Shown: positions 7,657 to 16,136, counted from the stretch's first letter. The stretch is DNA of 46,787 nucleotides from Egaibacter sp046050465 (GCA_046050465.1 JBJOPS010000068.1:1-46787); one strand, 5' to 3'. Notes: a model not told the origin generated them from the letters alone. Program-made: numbers and translations.

Positions 7657-9138
7657 ATGTATTTATTGAAACCTGATTTGCACAGCCGCCGCGCGTTCCT
7701 GCGGCGCACGGGCCAGTTGGCCATGACCGGCACCGCCTTGCCCATGGCATTGAATCTGGCCGCATTGGGTGAAGCGGCGGCGTTCGACGCATCCGACTAC
7801 AAGGCGCTGGTGTGTGTATTTCTCTATGGTGGCAGTGACTATGCCAACACGGTTGTCACATTTGATGATGACAGCTACAACCGCTACAGCACGGTGCGGG
7901 GCGGCGGCGTTGATCAGGCTGCGGGTGGTATTGCTTTAGCCAAAGCTGATCTGGCCGCCACCCTGCTCAAACCCTCGGTGGCATTGGGTGGTGGGCGTCA
8001 ATATGCGTTGCACCCTGCCATGACCGGCATGACGCAGCTCTTCAACTCGGGGAAGGCGGCCGTGCAGTTCAATGTGGGGCCGCTGGTGGCGCCATTGACG
8101 CGAGCCCAGTACAACGGTGCGGATCGTAAGACGTACCCACTACCACCCAAGCTGTTTTCGCACAACGACCAGCAATCCATCTGGCAATCGTCTTCGCCGG
8201 AAGGCTCCACGGCGGGGTGGGGCGGGCACCTGGGTGATCTGGCCATGTCGGGAAATGCCAACTCGCTGTTCACGTGTATTTCGGTTACCGGCAACGCGGT
8301 GTTTTTGTCGGGTGATTCGGCGCTTCAATACCAGGTCAGCTCCGGCGGCGCGGTGAAAATTCGCGCTGTGGCAGACCCCGGTGTGTATGGTTCGCGCGAG
8401 GTTCGCGGTGTCGTGGATACGCTCATCCGGCAGTCGCGAGGGCACATGCTGGAAAACGAATACACGCGAGTCACCACGCGGGCCATTGCCGCAGAAACCC
8501 ATATCTCTGCGGCTATTGCACCCTCTGCAGCAGCGCCCGGCGGGAGGCCGTTGAACACCGCATTCCCTGCTGAGAATCAGCTTGCAGATCAGCTCAAGAT
8601 GGTCGCCCGGTTGATCGCTGGGCGATCCAGCCTCGGGGCAAAACGGCAGGTGTTTTTTGTGTCGCTGGGCGGGTTCGACCTGCATGACAACCTGATCACC
8701 CAGCAGGCTGCCTTGCTGGGCAAGGTGAGCGAAGCGATGACCGCGTTTTATCAGTCCACGGTTGAGCTGGGTGTCAGCGACAAGGTCACCGCTTTCACGG
8801 CTTCTGACTTTGGCCGCACGCTCACTTCCAATGGCGATGGTTCTGATCATGGCTGGGGCAGTCACAGCTTCATGGTGGGTGGTGCCGTGAAGGGTCGGGC
8901 GTTTTATGGATCGGCGCCGCCGGTCAGCATCGGCAACACGGGCGCACCTGAAGACCAGTGGCATGTCGGTCAGGGCCGTTTGTTGCCCAGCACCTCGGTA
9001 GACCAATACGCGGCCACGCTGGCGAAATGGTTCGGCGTGGGGGATGCGGAACTCGCCCGCATCCTGCCCAACCTGTCACGCTTTGGCGTGAACGCTTCGC
9101 GGCCGGATTACCCCACGGACCTCGGATTTATGGTTTGA
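7657..9138 (+). CDS. DUF1501 domain-containing protein with Tat-type signal
   Basis: 493 residues. The N-terminus has a twin-arginine motif (SRRAFLRR, about 9-16) followed by a hydrophobic run, which predicts export of a folded protein by Tat. DUF1501 belongs to the alkaline-phosphatase/sulfatase-like superfamily. Conserved pieces visible here are FLYGGSDYANTVV, FSHNDQQSIWQ, FVSLGGFDLHDN, FTASDFGRTL and DHGWGSHSFMVGG. The substrate is unknown. It has an AGAGG ribosome site and forms a two-gene unit with DUF1800. Its stop codon is only 12 bp before the TPP riboswitch, so any promoter for the thi genes must lie at the end of this gene or the genes are co-transcribed. Confidence 0.9.
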   Translation: MYLLKPDLHSRRAFLRRTGQLAMTGTALPMALNLAALGEAAAFDASDYKALVCVFLYGGSDYANTVVTFDDDSYNRYSTVRGGGVDQAAGGIALAKADLAATLLKPSVALGGGRQYALHPAMTGMTQLFNSGKAAVQFNVGPLVAPLTRAQYNGADRKTYPLPPKLFSHNDQQSIWQSSSPEGSTAGWGGHLGDLAMSGNANSLFTCISVTGNAVFLSGDSALQYQVSSGGAVKIRAVADPGVYGSREVRGVVDTLIRQSRGHMLENEYTRVTTRAIAAETHISAAIAPSAAAPGGRPLNTAFPAENQLADQLKMVARLIAGRSSLGAKRQVFFVSLGGFDLHDNLITQQAALLGKVSEAMTAFYQSTVELGVSDKVTAFTASDFGRTLTSNGDGSDHGWGSHSFMVGGAVKGRAFYGSAPPVSIGNTGAPEDQWHVGQGRLLPSTSVDQYAATLAKWFGVGDAELARILPNLSRFGVNASRPDYPTDLGFMV

Positions 9139-9150
9139 GTTAAACTGAAA

Positions 9151-9239
9151 AGCGTCACCGGGGGTGTTTGCCGAAAGGCAGACTGAGAAATACCCCTCTC
9201 ACCTGATCTGGGTAATACCAGCGTAGGGAGCGTGATGAA
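9151..9239 (+). promoter_or_regulatory. TPP riboswitch (THI element)
   Basis: The hallmark blocks are in order: CGGGGGTG, CTGAGA, ATACCC, ACCTGATCTGGGTAATACCA and GCGTAGGGA. Helix P1 pairs CGTCAC (9153-9158) with GTGATG (9232-9237). It precedes thiBPQ, so it senses thiamine pyrophosphate to control thiamine import. Confidence 0.97.
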
Positions 9240-9302
9240 AAAGGGTCTGCTGCACGTCGTGGTGAGTCTTTTCATTCGTTCCCCATTTGGTTCAATGAAA
9301 GG
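9235..9302 (+). promoter_or_regulatory. Expression platform of the TPP riboswitch: Shine-Dalgarno sequestering switch
   Basis: CTTTTCATT (9268-9276) can pair with AATGAAAGG (9294-9302), which contains the thiB ribosome site. The same segment (TTTTCAT, 9269-9275) is a perfect partner of ATGAAAA (9235-9241), whose ATG belongs to P1. With TPP bound, P1 keeps that ATG and the ribosome site is hidden. Without TPP, the alternative pairing frees it. No T-run terminator is seen, so translational control is inferred. Confidence 0.7.
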
Positions 9303-9308
9303 ATTTAC

Positions 9309-10346
9309 ATGATGATGAAGCGGACCTTTTCTTTTTTGGCAGCGGCTGCCCTGGCCCTGCCTCTCTTTTCATTCTCTGCACCGGCCACGGCGCAGGAGCT
9401 GCGCGTAATTACCCACAGCTCGTTTTCTCTGCCCAAGCCCATGCTGACCCAGTTCGAGGCGCAAGCGGGCGTCAAGCTGAGCATCATCAAGGCGGGTGAC
9501 GCAGGCGAAATGCTGAACAAGCTCATCCTGACCAAAGCGCAACCGATCGCCGATGTCGTATTTGGTCTGGACAACGCGCTCATTACCAAGGCACAGGCTG
9601 CCGGTGTGATTGAACCGCATGCCGGTGCCGCCCAACAGCGCGCGGTTGCAGGTGCCACGCTGGCAACCGGCGTGGTATCGGTGGACTACGGTTTTGTCAC
9701 CCTGAACTACGACCGCGCTGCGTTTGCCAAGTCGGGCCTGGCATTGCCCAGGACGCTGGATGAGCTCACGCTGCCGCGGTATCGCGATCTGCTGGTCGTG
9801 CAAAACCCGGCTACTTCCAGCCCCGGCCAGGCTTTCCTGCTGGCCACAGTTGCGGGCATGGGTGAAGCGGCAGCGTTTGACTGGTGGGCGCGCATGCGCA
9901 CCAACGGGGTGAAGGTCGTCAAGGGCTGGACCGAAGCGTATTACACCGAATTCAGCCGCAACGGCGGCACCCGCCCGCTGGTGGTGAGCTACGCCACCAG
10001 CCCCGCGGCCGAGGTGTTTTACAGCAAGGAAAAAATCACTGAGCCGCCCACGGGCAACCTGTTCCTCAAGGGTGGTGTGTTCCGGCAGGTGGAAGGCGTG
10101 GCACTGGTCAAGGGTGGTGGGCAGCGTGAAGCGGCCGCCAAGTTCATCGAGTTCATGCGCTCGCCAGCCGTACAGGAAGCGCTTCAAACGACGATGTGGA
10201 TGTTTCCTGCCGAGCCAGGCGTGACGCGCCCTGAGGTGATGCGTCACGCGTCGGAACCCGCCAGCTTCGACAACCCGAGCCCCGAAGCTATTGCTGAAAA
10301 GGGCGCTGACTGGGTGAGCCGCTGGATGCGTGTGGTGTTGAAGTAA
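9309..10346 (+). CDS. thiB: Thiamine ABC transporter substrate-binding protein
   Basis: Periplasmic receptor that delivers thiamine (or TPP) to ThiPQ. 345 residues with a clear signal peptide (basic start, hydrophobic core, ATAQE cleavage region near 28). The mature protein begins ELRVITHSSFSLP and contains KAGDAGEMLNKLILTK and DVVFGLDNAL, typical of ThiB. Three ATGs occur at 9309-9317 (two adjacent, in-frame methionines); the first is best placed for the GAAAGGA ribosome site. The riboswitch upstream and thiP/thiQ downstream make the assignment firm. Confidence 0.95.
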   Translation: MMMKRTFSFLAAAALALPLFSFSAPATAQELRVITHSSFSLPKPMLTQFEAQAGVKLSIIKAGDAGEMLNKLILTKAQPIADVVFGLDNALITKAQAAGVIEPHAGAAQQRAVAGATLATGVVSVDYGFVTLNYDRAAFAKSGLALPRTLDELTLPRYRDLLVVQNPATSSPGQAFLLATVAGMGEAAAFDWWARMRTNGVKVVKGWTEAYYTEFSRNGGTRPLVVSYATSPAAEVFYSKEKITEPPTGNLFLKGGVFRQVEGVALVKGGGQREAAAKFIEFMRSPAVQEALQTTMWMFPAEPGVTRPEVMRHASEPASFDNPSPEAIAEKGADWVSRWMRVVLK

Positions 10347-10357
10347 GCCTCTGACCG

Positions 10358-11956
10358 ATGAACGTCGCTGGTTCGAACCCGTTTGCGCGTGGGGTTGCCG
10401 TGGTGCTGTTGCCCGCGGTGTTCCTGACCGTGATGCTGTTCGCGCCGGTGATTCGCTTGCTGGCCGAGGGCGGCGTTGGTGCACTGCAGGGAACGGTAGT
10501 TTCGCTTTGGCAGGACGACTATCTGCGCTGGCGCGTGGTGTGGTCGTTTGTGCAGGCTGCGCTGACCTGCGTGGCTGCGCTGGCGCTGGGCTTGCCGGTT
10601 GCCTGGGTTTTGGCCCGGCTTGATTTTCCGGGGCGCACCCTGGTGCTGCGGCTGTTGATGCTGCCGTTTGTCGTTCCCACACTGGTGGCCGCGCTGGGCG
10701 TGTTGGCTTTGTGGGGGCCACGGGGGCTAATCACTGGCTGGCTGGGCTTTCATCTCCAGGATACGCCATGGCTGCTGTTGTATGGCAATCTTTTTTTCAA
10801 CCTGTGTGTGGTGGTGCGTGCAGGGGTGGATGCGCTGGGACAAGTCAGTGCATCACATGTGGCTGTGGCACGAACGCTGGGCGCGACGCCATGGCGGGCG
10901 TTTTGGCGGGTGGAGTGGCCAGCCATTGCGCCCTGGTTGGCATCCGCCTTGTGTCTGGTCTTTTTATATTGCTTTGCCGGGTTTGGCCTGGCCCTGATTT
11001 TGGGTGGACAACGGTTTGCCACAGTGGAGGTGGAAATTTACACACTGGTCGCCCACGAGCTGAAACTGGCCGAAGCCGGTGCGCTTGCCGTGTGCATGAT
11101 GGTGCTCACCGGCGGCGTGGCACTGGCCTACGCGTGGATCGAAAAGCGCCTCGCAACGCCTGCCCGTGCAGATGCCATCGCTTTGCGACCTGCTGCAGGG
11201 GTTTTTCAGTGGACGTTGATTGCCCTGGCGCTCACGGTCATGCTGGTGTTTTGCGCTGCACCGCTGCTTGCGGTGTTGCTGCGCGTGGTGCTGGCAGGCG
11301 GCGAAGCATGGGCCGTGCTCATCGACGAAGAGACGGTGCGCGCCTTGTGGAACACCCTGCGCTTCTCGGCCAGTGCATTGGTTCTGGCGACAGCACTGGG
11401 GCTGACACATGCGCTGGCTGCCCGCCGTTCGGTGTGGCTTCGCGCCAGTGCATTTTTGCCATTCGTGGTGTCGCCCGTTACCGTAGCCTTTGGTCTGTTG
11501 CTGCTGTACCCGCAATGGACGGCCAGCATGGCGCTGCTGATAGCCGCATATGCCTTGCTGGCGTATCCCTTTGTAGCCAAATCGCTGGGCTCCGCGCTGG
11601 ACAGTCTGCCAGTTCATCTGGATCAAGTTGCCCGCACGCTGGGCGCCACGCCCTGGCGAGCGTTCTGGCGCGTCACCTTGCCGATGATGATGCCCGCGCT
11701 GCGCAGGGGCATGGCTTTTGCAGCAGCCACGGCTCTGGGTGAGTTTGCGGTATCCCTGTTTCTTTCACGCCCCGAGTGGGTGACACTGACAACACTGATC
11801 TACCAGCACCTGGGGCGACCGGGCGCCACCAATCTGGACGCTGCGTTGGTACTGGCCTGTCTGCTGATGGTCCTGGCGCTGGCCGCCTTTCTGGTTATCG
11901 AAAGTCCTCTGCCCAAAGCTGGACGGCGCACCGCAACCCATCTGCGCCATGCTTGA
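10358..11956 (+). CDS. thiP: Thiamine ABC transporter permease
   Basis: Inner-membrane channel of the thiamine importer. 532 residues with about twelve hydrophobic segments in two halves. Each half ends in a cytoplasmic EAA-type loop that contacts the ATPase. The two loops share an identical 16-residue core, VARTLGATPWRAFWRV, at about residues 169-184 and 423-438, which shows the internal duplication of the fused-permease family. It starts 11 bp after thiB without a strong ribosome site and overlaps thiQ by 8 bp, so translational coupling is likely. Confidence 0.94.
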   Translation: MNVAGSNPFARGVAVVLLPAVFLTVMLFAPVIRLLAEGGVGALQGTVVSLWQDDYLRWRVVWSFVQAALTCVAALALGLPVAWVLARLDFPGRTLVLRLLMLPFVVPTLVAALGVLALWGPRGLITGWLGFHLQDTPWLLLYGNLFFNLCVVVRAGVDALGQVSASHVAVARTLGATPWRAFWRVEWPAIAPWLASALCLVFLYCFAGFGLALILGGQRFATVEVEIYTLVAHELKLAEAGALAVCMMVLTGGVALAYAWIEKRLATPARADAIALRPAAGVFQWTLIALALTVMLVFCAAPLLAVLLRVVLAGGEAWAVLIDEETVRALWNTLRFSASALVLATALGLTHALAARRSVWLRASAFLPFVVSPVTVAFGLLLLYPQWTASMALLIAAYALLAYPFVAKSLGSALDSLPVHLDQVARTLGATPWRAFWRVTLPMMMPALRRGMAFAAATALGEFAVSLFLSRPEWVTLTTLIYQHLGRPGATNLDAALVLACLLMVLALAAFLVIESPLPKAGRRTATHLRHA

Positions 11957-12608
11957 ACTCAAATCCATCAACAAGACGTTTCACGACCCCGCCGGAGGTG
12001 ACTGGTTGCTGGCCGGTGATTTGAGCCTGACGGTTCAAGCCGGTGAAACGGTCGCTATTCTGGGGCCTTCCGGCGCGGGCAAAAGCACGCTGCTCAAGAT
12101 GGTGGCCGGGCTGGAGCCTGTTGATGCGGGCGGCGTGTGGTTTGCCGGCGACGACATCACCACCCACGCACCTGAACGCCGGGGCTTTGCGCTGATGTTT
12201 CAGGACTTTGCCCTGTTCCCACATCTGGACGTGGTGGACAACGTTGCCTTTGGTCTGGTGGAACAACGGATTAAGCGGGGTGAGGCACGTCTGCGTGCGC
12301 TGGACATGCTCGATCTGTTTGGGCTGACGGCCCACGCCCGACAAAAGGTGTGGAAGCTGTCCGGAGGCGAGCAGCAGCGGGTGGCGCTGGCCCGGGCACT
12401 CATCACACAACCTCGACTGTTACTCCTTGACGAGCCTTTTTCTGCGCTGGATGCCGGGCTGCGAAGCGGCCTGCGTGACGAATTTTCCCGGCGTGTCAAG
12501 GCCGCCGGCATTCCCGCGTTACTGGTTACACATGATGAAGCCGAGGCACGTGCCATGGCTCAGCGTGGTTACCGGCTGGTTGACGGACGGCTGGCTGTAT
12601 TATGGTGA
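11949..12608 (+). CDS. thiQ: Thiamine ABC transporter ATP-binding protein
   Basis: Cytoplasmic ATPase that drives ThiP. 219 residues with Walker A GPSGAGKST (39-47), Q-loop (FQDFALFPH), signature LSGGEQQRV at about 137, Walker B LLLLDEP at about 157 and switch His (VTHDEAEA). The start lies within the last codons of thiP (8-bp overlap). This completes the thiBPQ operon under the TPP riboswitch. Confidence 0.95.
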   Translation: MLELKSINKTFHDPAGGDWLLAGDLSLTVQAGETVAILGPSGAGKSTLLKMVAGLEPVDAGGVWFAGDDITTHAPERRGFALMFQDFALFPHLDVVDNVAFGLVEQRIKRGEARLRALDMLDLFGLTAHARQKVWKLSGGEQQRVALARALITQPRLLLLDEPFSALDAGLRSGLRDEFSRRVKAAGIPALLVTHDEAEARAMAQRGYRLVDGRLAVLW

Positions 12609-12664
12609 TGGGACAAATAGCCAGCGGTTGGTTGGACGACATGTTTATAGATTCAGGAAACCTC

Positions 12665-12898
12665 ATGCCACTCGTCAATATTCGACTGACCAGGCGCGAC
12701 AAGCCTACTACCCGAGAGCAAAAGGCGGCCTTGATTTCGGGAGTCACACAACTCATGCAAACCGCTTTGGGCAAGAGGCCCGAGAGTGTGGTGGTGATTA
12801 TTGATGAGATTGATCCGGACAATTGGGGCGAGTGCGGCGAACCTGTCACCGTGCTTCGGCAGCGGGGCCGACAAGGCGGGAAGATTTCAGATGATTGA
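12665..12898 (+). CDS. 4-oxalocrotonate tautomerase family protein
   Basis: 77 residues. ATG 12665 is preferred because removal of Met leaves Pro as the N-terminal catalytic base (PLVNIRLTRR), the key feature of the family, and AGGAAA lies 5 nt before it. An in-frame ATG 12602 inside the thiQ end would bury that proline. The core QKAALISGVTQLMQTALGK is typical. The substrate is unknown; neighbouring genes do not point to aromatic degradation. The last 53 bp overlap the convergent miaA 3' end, so the C-terminal RQRGRQGGKISDD may be a read-through tail. Confidence 0.85.
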   Translation: MPLVNIRLTRRDKPTTREQKAALISGVTQLMQTALGKRPESVVVIIDEIDPDNWGECGEPVTVLRQRGRQGGKISDD

Positions 12899-13919
12899 TC
12901 TGGTTGAGCACCCTTAACAGCATATCGGGCGCATCGGCTGCGATCACCACCCGTTGCGGCATTGACCTCAGCCACGTGATCTGGCGTTTGGCCAGCTGGC
13001 GCGTGGCGAAGATGCCTTTGTCGCGCCAGGTTGGCACACCGGGCTTGTTGTTGGCCAGGTCACTCGCGTCCAGCGCTTCCCACGCCTGGCGGTAGCCCAC
13101 GCAGCGCATCGACGGCAGGTCGGGGTTGAGGTCGCCGCGTGCACGCAGCGCTTTTACTTCGTCCAGAAAACCAGCCGCCAGCATGGCGTCAAAGCGCTGT
13201 TCGATGCGCGTGTGCAGCCAGGCGCGGTCTTGCGGCTCCAGCGAGAGCAGCGGCATGGAAATGGCCCGAAAAACAGGTTCATTTGAAGGGTCTTTTAGGC
13301 CTTCATCCCTAGTCATATATGGATTGGTAGCTATTAAATTTGTAGCATTCTTGCCGGTGTGAAAGGAAGTCATGGGTTGCCCAGACACCCGGTACACCTC
13401 CAGCGCCCGCTGAATGCGCTGGCTGTCATTAGGTTGCAGCCGGGCTGCGGTGACAGGGTCCACACGCGCCAGCTCGGCATGCATCGCAGGCCAGCCTTTT
13501 TCCCGCGCTTGCAGCTCCAGCTCGGCGCGAATGGCCGGATCGGTGCGCGGCATATCGTCGATGCCGTCCATCAGCGCCTTGATGTACAACATGGTGCCGC
13601 CTACCAGCAGCGCGAGTTTGCCGCGCGAGTTGATGTTGCCAATCAGGCGCTGCGCGTCCTGCACAAATTCGGCGGCGCTGTAGGCCTGCAGCGGGTCGCG
13701 GATGTTGATCAGGTGATGCGGTACCGTCGCCAGTTCGGCCGCCGTGGGTTTGGCCGTGCCAATGTCCATGCCGCGGTACACCAGCGCTGAATCCACGCTG
13801 ATAATTTCCACCGCATGCTGCTGCGCAATGGCCATGGCCGCCGCCGTTTTGCCCGAAGCTGTGGGGCCGACGAGCGCGATAGCCGCGAGAGCCTTAAGTC
13901 CCACGCGCGGGGTCTCCAT
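12846..13919 (-). CDS. miaA: tRNA dimethylallyltransferase
   Basis: Adds dimethylallyl to A37 of tRNAs that read U-starting codons. The P-loop GPTASGKT is at 18-25, followed by DSALVYRGMDIGTAKP and the conserved LEVYRVSGQP and RIEQRFDAML blocks. ATG 13919 is preferred over an in-frame upstream start because it places the P-loop correctly and overlaps the MFS gene end by 26 bp. Residues about 192-215 (KNATNLIATNP onward) form an AT-rich stretch, longer than I would expect between SGQPM and LEPQDR. It coincides with a copy of the 56-bp repeat, so the enzyme seems to tolerate an in-frame insert. Confidence 0.93.
   Translation of the reverse strand: METPRVGLKALAAIALVGPTASGKTAAAMAIAQQHAVEIISVDSALVYRGMDIGTAKPTAAELATVPHHLINIRDPLQAYSAAEFVQDAQRLIGNINSRGKLALLVGGTMLYIKALMDGIDDMPRTDPAIRAELELQAREKGWPAMHAELARVDPVTAARLQPNDSQRIQRALEVYRVSGQPMTSFHTGKNATNLIATNPYMTRDEGLKDPSNEPVFRAISMPLLSLEPQDRAWLHTRIEQRFDAMLAAGFLDEVKALRARGDLNPDLPSMRCVGYRQAWEALDASDLANNKPGVPTWRDKGIFATRQLAKRQITWLRSMPQRVVIAADAPDMLLRVLNQINHLKSSRLVGPAAEAR
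13291..13346 (-). repeat. 56-bp dispersed element, copy in miaA
   Basis: Read on the minus strand: palindrome GCTACAAATTTAATAGC, a 20-nt spacer, then GGGATGAAGGCCTAAAAGA. It has the same 17+20+19 layout as the copies in mutL and at 40722. It runs in the coding direction and is AT-rich inside a GC-rich gene. Confidence 0.65.
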
Positions 13920-15111
13920 ACTTTTGCACCAGCGTCCAGGCGGACAGTGCAATCATCGCGCTCCAGAACCACAGGCCGTTGGTCAGCGGAAACACGCTGT
14001 CGTCCATGTGCCTGCCCAGCCAGCCACCCATCAAGAAAGCCACCAGCATCATCACAAAGCCGTTCAGCGCCGACGCCGCACCGGCCGCCTGCGGGAACGG
14101 CCCTACGGCGCCGCTCTGGCCGCAGGGCTGGTGAATGCCGTGCGCCAGCATGAAGGGGTAAAACGGCAGCATGATGGCCCAGGTGCCGCGCACCCCGGCT
14201 AGCGCCAGCCCACCCATGAGCGTGCCGCCCAGCAGTGTCAAACCGCCCGCAATGGCGACCGTTTTGCGCACGCCCAGACGCGGCAGCAGCCTGCGGCACA
14301 ACACCGTGCCACACAGGTACACCACCGACATCGACAGCATCAACAGGCCGTATTGCGTTTTGCTCAAGCCCAGCACCTTGATAAACACAAACGATGACGA
14401 CGCCAGAAACGTGAACAGGCCGCCATACGACGCTGCCGACAGCGCCGAATACGCGAGAAACGTGGGGTTGCACACAATGGCCCACCAGGTGCGCACCAGC
14501 GTGGCGGGCTCCAGCGCACGCGGGTTTTTCTGCTGCACGGTTTCTTCAAAGCGCAGGGCAACCAGCGTCAGCGACACCGCGCCAAACACCGCCAGCGCCA
14601 TCAGTGCCACGCGCCAGCTGAACTGGTCCGACAAAAAGCCGCCCAGCGGCGCGCTGATGCAGGCCACAAAGGCCAGCCCGGTCAGTCCCTTGGACATGAC
14701 GCGGGCGCCTTCCACCGGCTGGTACAGGTCGCGCACGATGGCGCGGGCGCACATCACACCTGCGCCCATGGCGGCGCCTTGCAGCGTGCGCCAGATGATC
14801 AGCATGTCCATGGTGGGTGCCAGCGTGTTGCCAATGGAAGCCACCACGTAACACGTCAGCCCCACCAGCAGCACCGGCCGACGGCCAAACCGGTCAGACA
14901 GCGGCCCCCAGATCAGCTGCGACAGGCCAAACGCCAGCAGCAGCGCGGTGAGGGTGAGCTGCGCCTGTGACATCGGTGCGCCAAACCCTTCGGTCAGCGC
15001 GGGCAGGGCGGGCAGGTACAGGTCGGTGGTGATGGGCTGCACGCCCAGCAGCATGGAGAGAGTCAGCACCACCGTGGCTGATGGCATGGTGGTCGTTTTT
15101 GTTGAAGTCAT
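13894..15111 (-). CDS. Bcr/CflA-type multidrug efflux MFS transporter
   Basis: 405 residues with about twelve membrane segments. Conserved parts are TDLYLPALPAL near the start (the DxYLPA motif of drug exporters), the loop motif GPLSDRFGRRPVLL, and RTLQGAAMGAGVMCARAIVRDL. It pumps drugs or metabolites out across the inner membrane; the actual substrate cannot be read. It is directly upstream of miaA with a 26-bp overlap, so the two are probably co-transcribed. The start MTSTKTTTMPSA has a possible second ATG at codon 9. Confidence 0.9.
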   Translation of the reverse strand: MTSTKTTTMPSATVVLTLSMLLGVQPITTDLYLPALPALTEGFGAPMSQAQLTLTALLLAFGLSQLIWGPLSDRFGRRPVLLVGLTCYVVASIGNTLAPTMDMLIIWRTLQGAAMGAGVMCARAIVRDLYQPVEGARVMSKGLTGLAFVACISAPLGGFLSDQFSWRVALMALAVFGAVSLTLVALRFEETVQQKNPRALEPATLVRTWWAIVCNPTFLAYSALSAASYGGLFTFLASSSFVFIKVLGLSKTQYGLLMLSMSVVYLCGTVLCRRLLPRLGVRKTVAIAGGLTLLGGTLMGGLALAGVRGTWAIMLPFYPFMLAHGIHQPCGQSGAVGPFPQAAGAASALNGFVMMLVAFLMGGWLGRHMDDSVFPLTNGLWFWSAMIALSAWTLVQKYGDPARGT

Positions 15112-15141
15112 CCATCTGAGCGTATCAGATTGATGGCGGCG

Positions 15142-15951
15142 CTATTTCAGCTTGAACAGCTGCGCCAGTGCCTGCCGGTAATGTGCCTGTCCCACCGAAT
15201 TGGTGTTGTGGTGCGAGCCGCCTGGTACCAGTACAAACTCTTTTGGCCCCACGGCAGCCTCAAAAAGCTTTCGCCCCAGCTCGGGTTTGATGAGGCTGTC
15301 CTGCTCGCCATGCACCACCAGCAGCGGCGAGCCGATCTGTGCCACTTTCTTGATGGACTCAAACCGTTGGGTGATGAGTCCTTTTACCGGCAGCCAGCCC
15401 CATTTCATGGTGTCAAATACATCGGGAATGGAGGTGAACGTGCCCTCGACAATCGTGTCGGTCTCATCCGTTACCTGACTGGCCAGCTCGATGGCGATAG
15501 CGCCACCCGGCGAATGGCCAAAAATGTAGCGGAGCTGGCTGGGATATTGCGCTGCCAGCCAGTTCCAGGCGGCACGGGCATCTTCATAGGCCAGCGTTTC
15601 AGAGGGCAGCGACGCATCGCTTTTGCCAAAGCCGCGGTAGTCCACTGCCAGCACCGAAAAACCCAGTTCCTGCATGCGGCGCACGCGCTGGGCCGAGCCT
15701 GTGACGTTCCAGCGTGCGCCATGCAGGTACAGCATGACGGGTGCCCTGGTCATGGCGGAGTCATCAGTGACCCCGGCTGCATGCCACAGGCCATGCAGTT
15801 TGACCGGCCTGCCCGAGAGTCTGGAGTCAAACTCAATCCACACGTCTTGCATGCCCTGTGCCGCTTCCAGCCCGTTGCCCCAGCTGCGGCTGCTCGGCTG
15901 AAAAATCCATTCCTTCCCAAGATAACAAATTTCCGAATTCCTTGCCGCCAA
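15142..15951 (-). CDS. Alpha/beta hydrolase, probably missing an N-terminal signal
   Basis: The nucleophile elbow GHSPGG fits G-x-S-x-G, the oxyanion segment is YLHGARWN, and the acid/base part is VVHGEQDSLI with a late His (PGGSHH). The hydrolytic substrate is unknown. No ATG or GTG lies at the 5' end. The frame opens 39 bp upstream of TTG 15951 and has only CTG/TTG starts. Relatives often have a signal peptide or lipobox before a WIFQPS-like segment, which here begins at about residue 15. The 5' end may have been lost when the neighbouring brnTA cassette arrived. It could also be a true TTG start. Confidence 0.75.
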   Translation of the reverse strand: MAARNSEICYLGKEWIFQPSSRSWGNGLEAAQGMQDVWIEFDSRLSGRPVKLHGLWHAAGVTDDSAMTRAPVMLYLHGARWNVTGSAQRVRRMQELGFSVLAVDYRGFGKSDASLPSETLAYEDARAAWNWLAAQYPSQLRYIFGHSPGGAIAIELASQVTDETDTIVEGTFTSIPDVFDTMKWGWLPVKGLITQRFESIKKVAQIGSPLLVVHGEQDSLIKPELGRKLFEAAVGPKEFVLVPGGSHHNTNSVGQAHYRQALAQLFKLK

Positions 15952-16136
15952 CCCGTCAAATGGACAGGGGCGCAGGGCCCGTTTCGGGCGTCAACCGATT
16001 TGCCGTTGCAGCGATCGGCCAGTTTCAGGAGGATTTCATATCCAGTTTATCCCGCAGCGCCCAGATTAATCCGCAGGTCTTGCGGTGTAAATGACGTTAG
16101 AAGTCCAAGTTGGCTGGTGTATTTACGCCAATTAAG

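Noticed and set aside
9369..10721. 450-codon minus-strand frame over thiB and thiP
   Set aside because: Both thi genes are clear on the plus strand. The antisense translation is Arg/Ala/Pro-rich without domains.
15970..16102. A second attC site on the left side of the brnTA cassette
   Set aside because: No R''/L'' pairing partner was found for the left GTTAGAA. CCGAT...ATCGG nearby is an unrelated hairpin.
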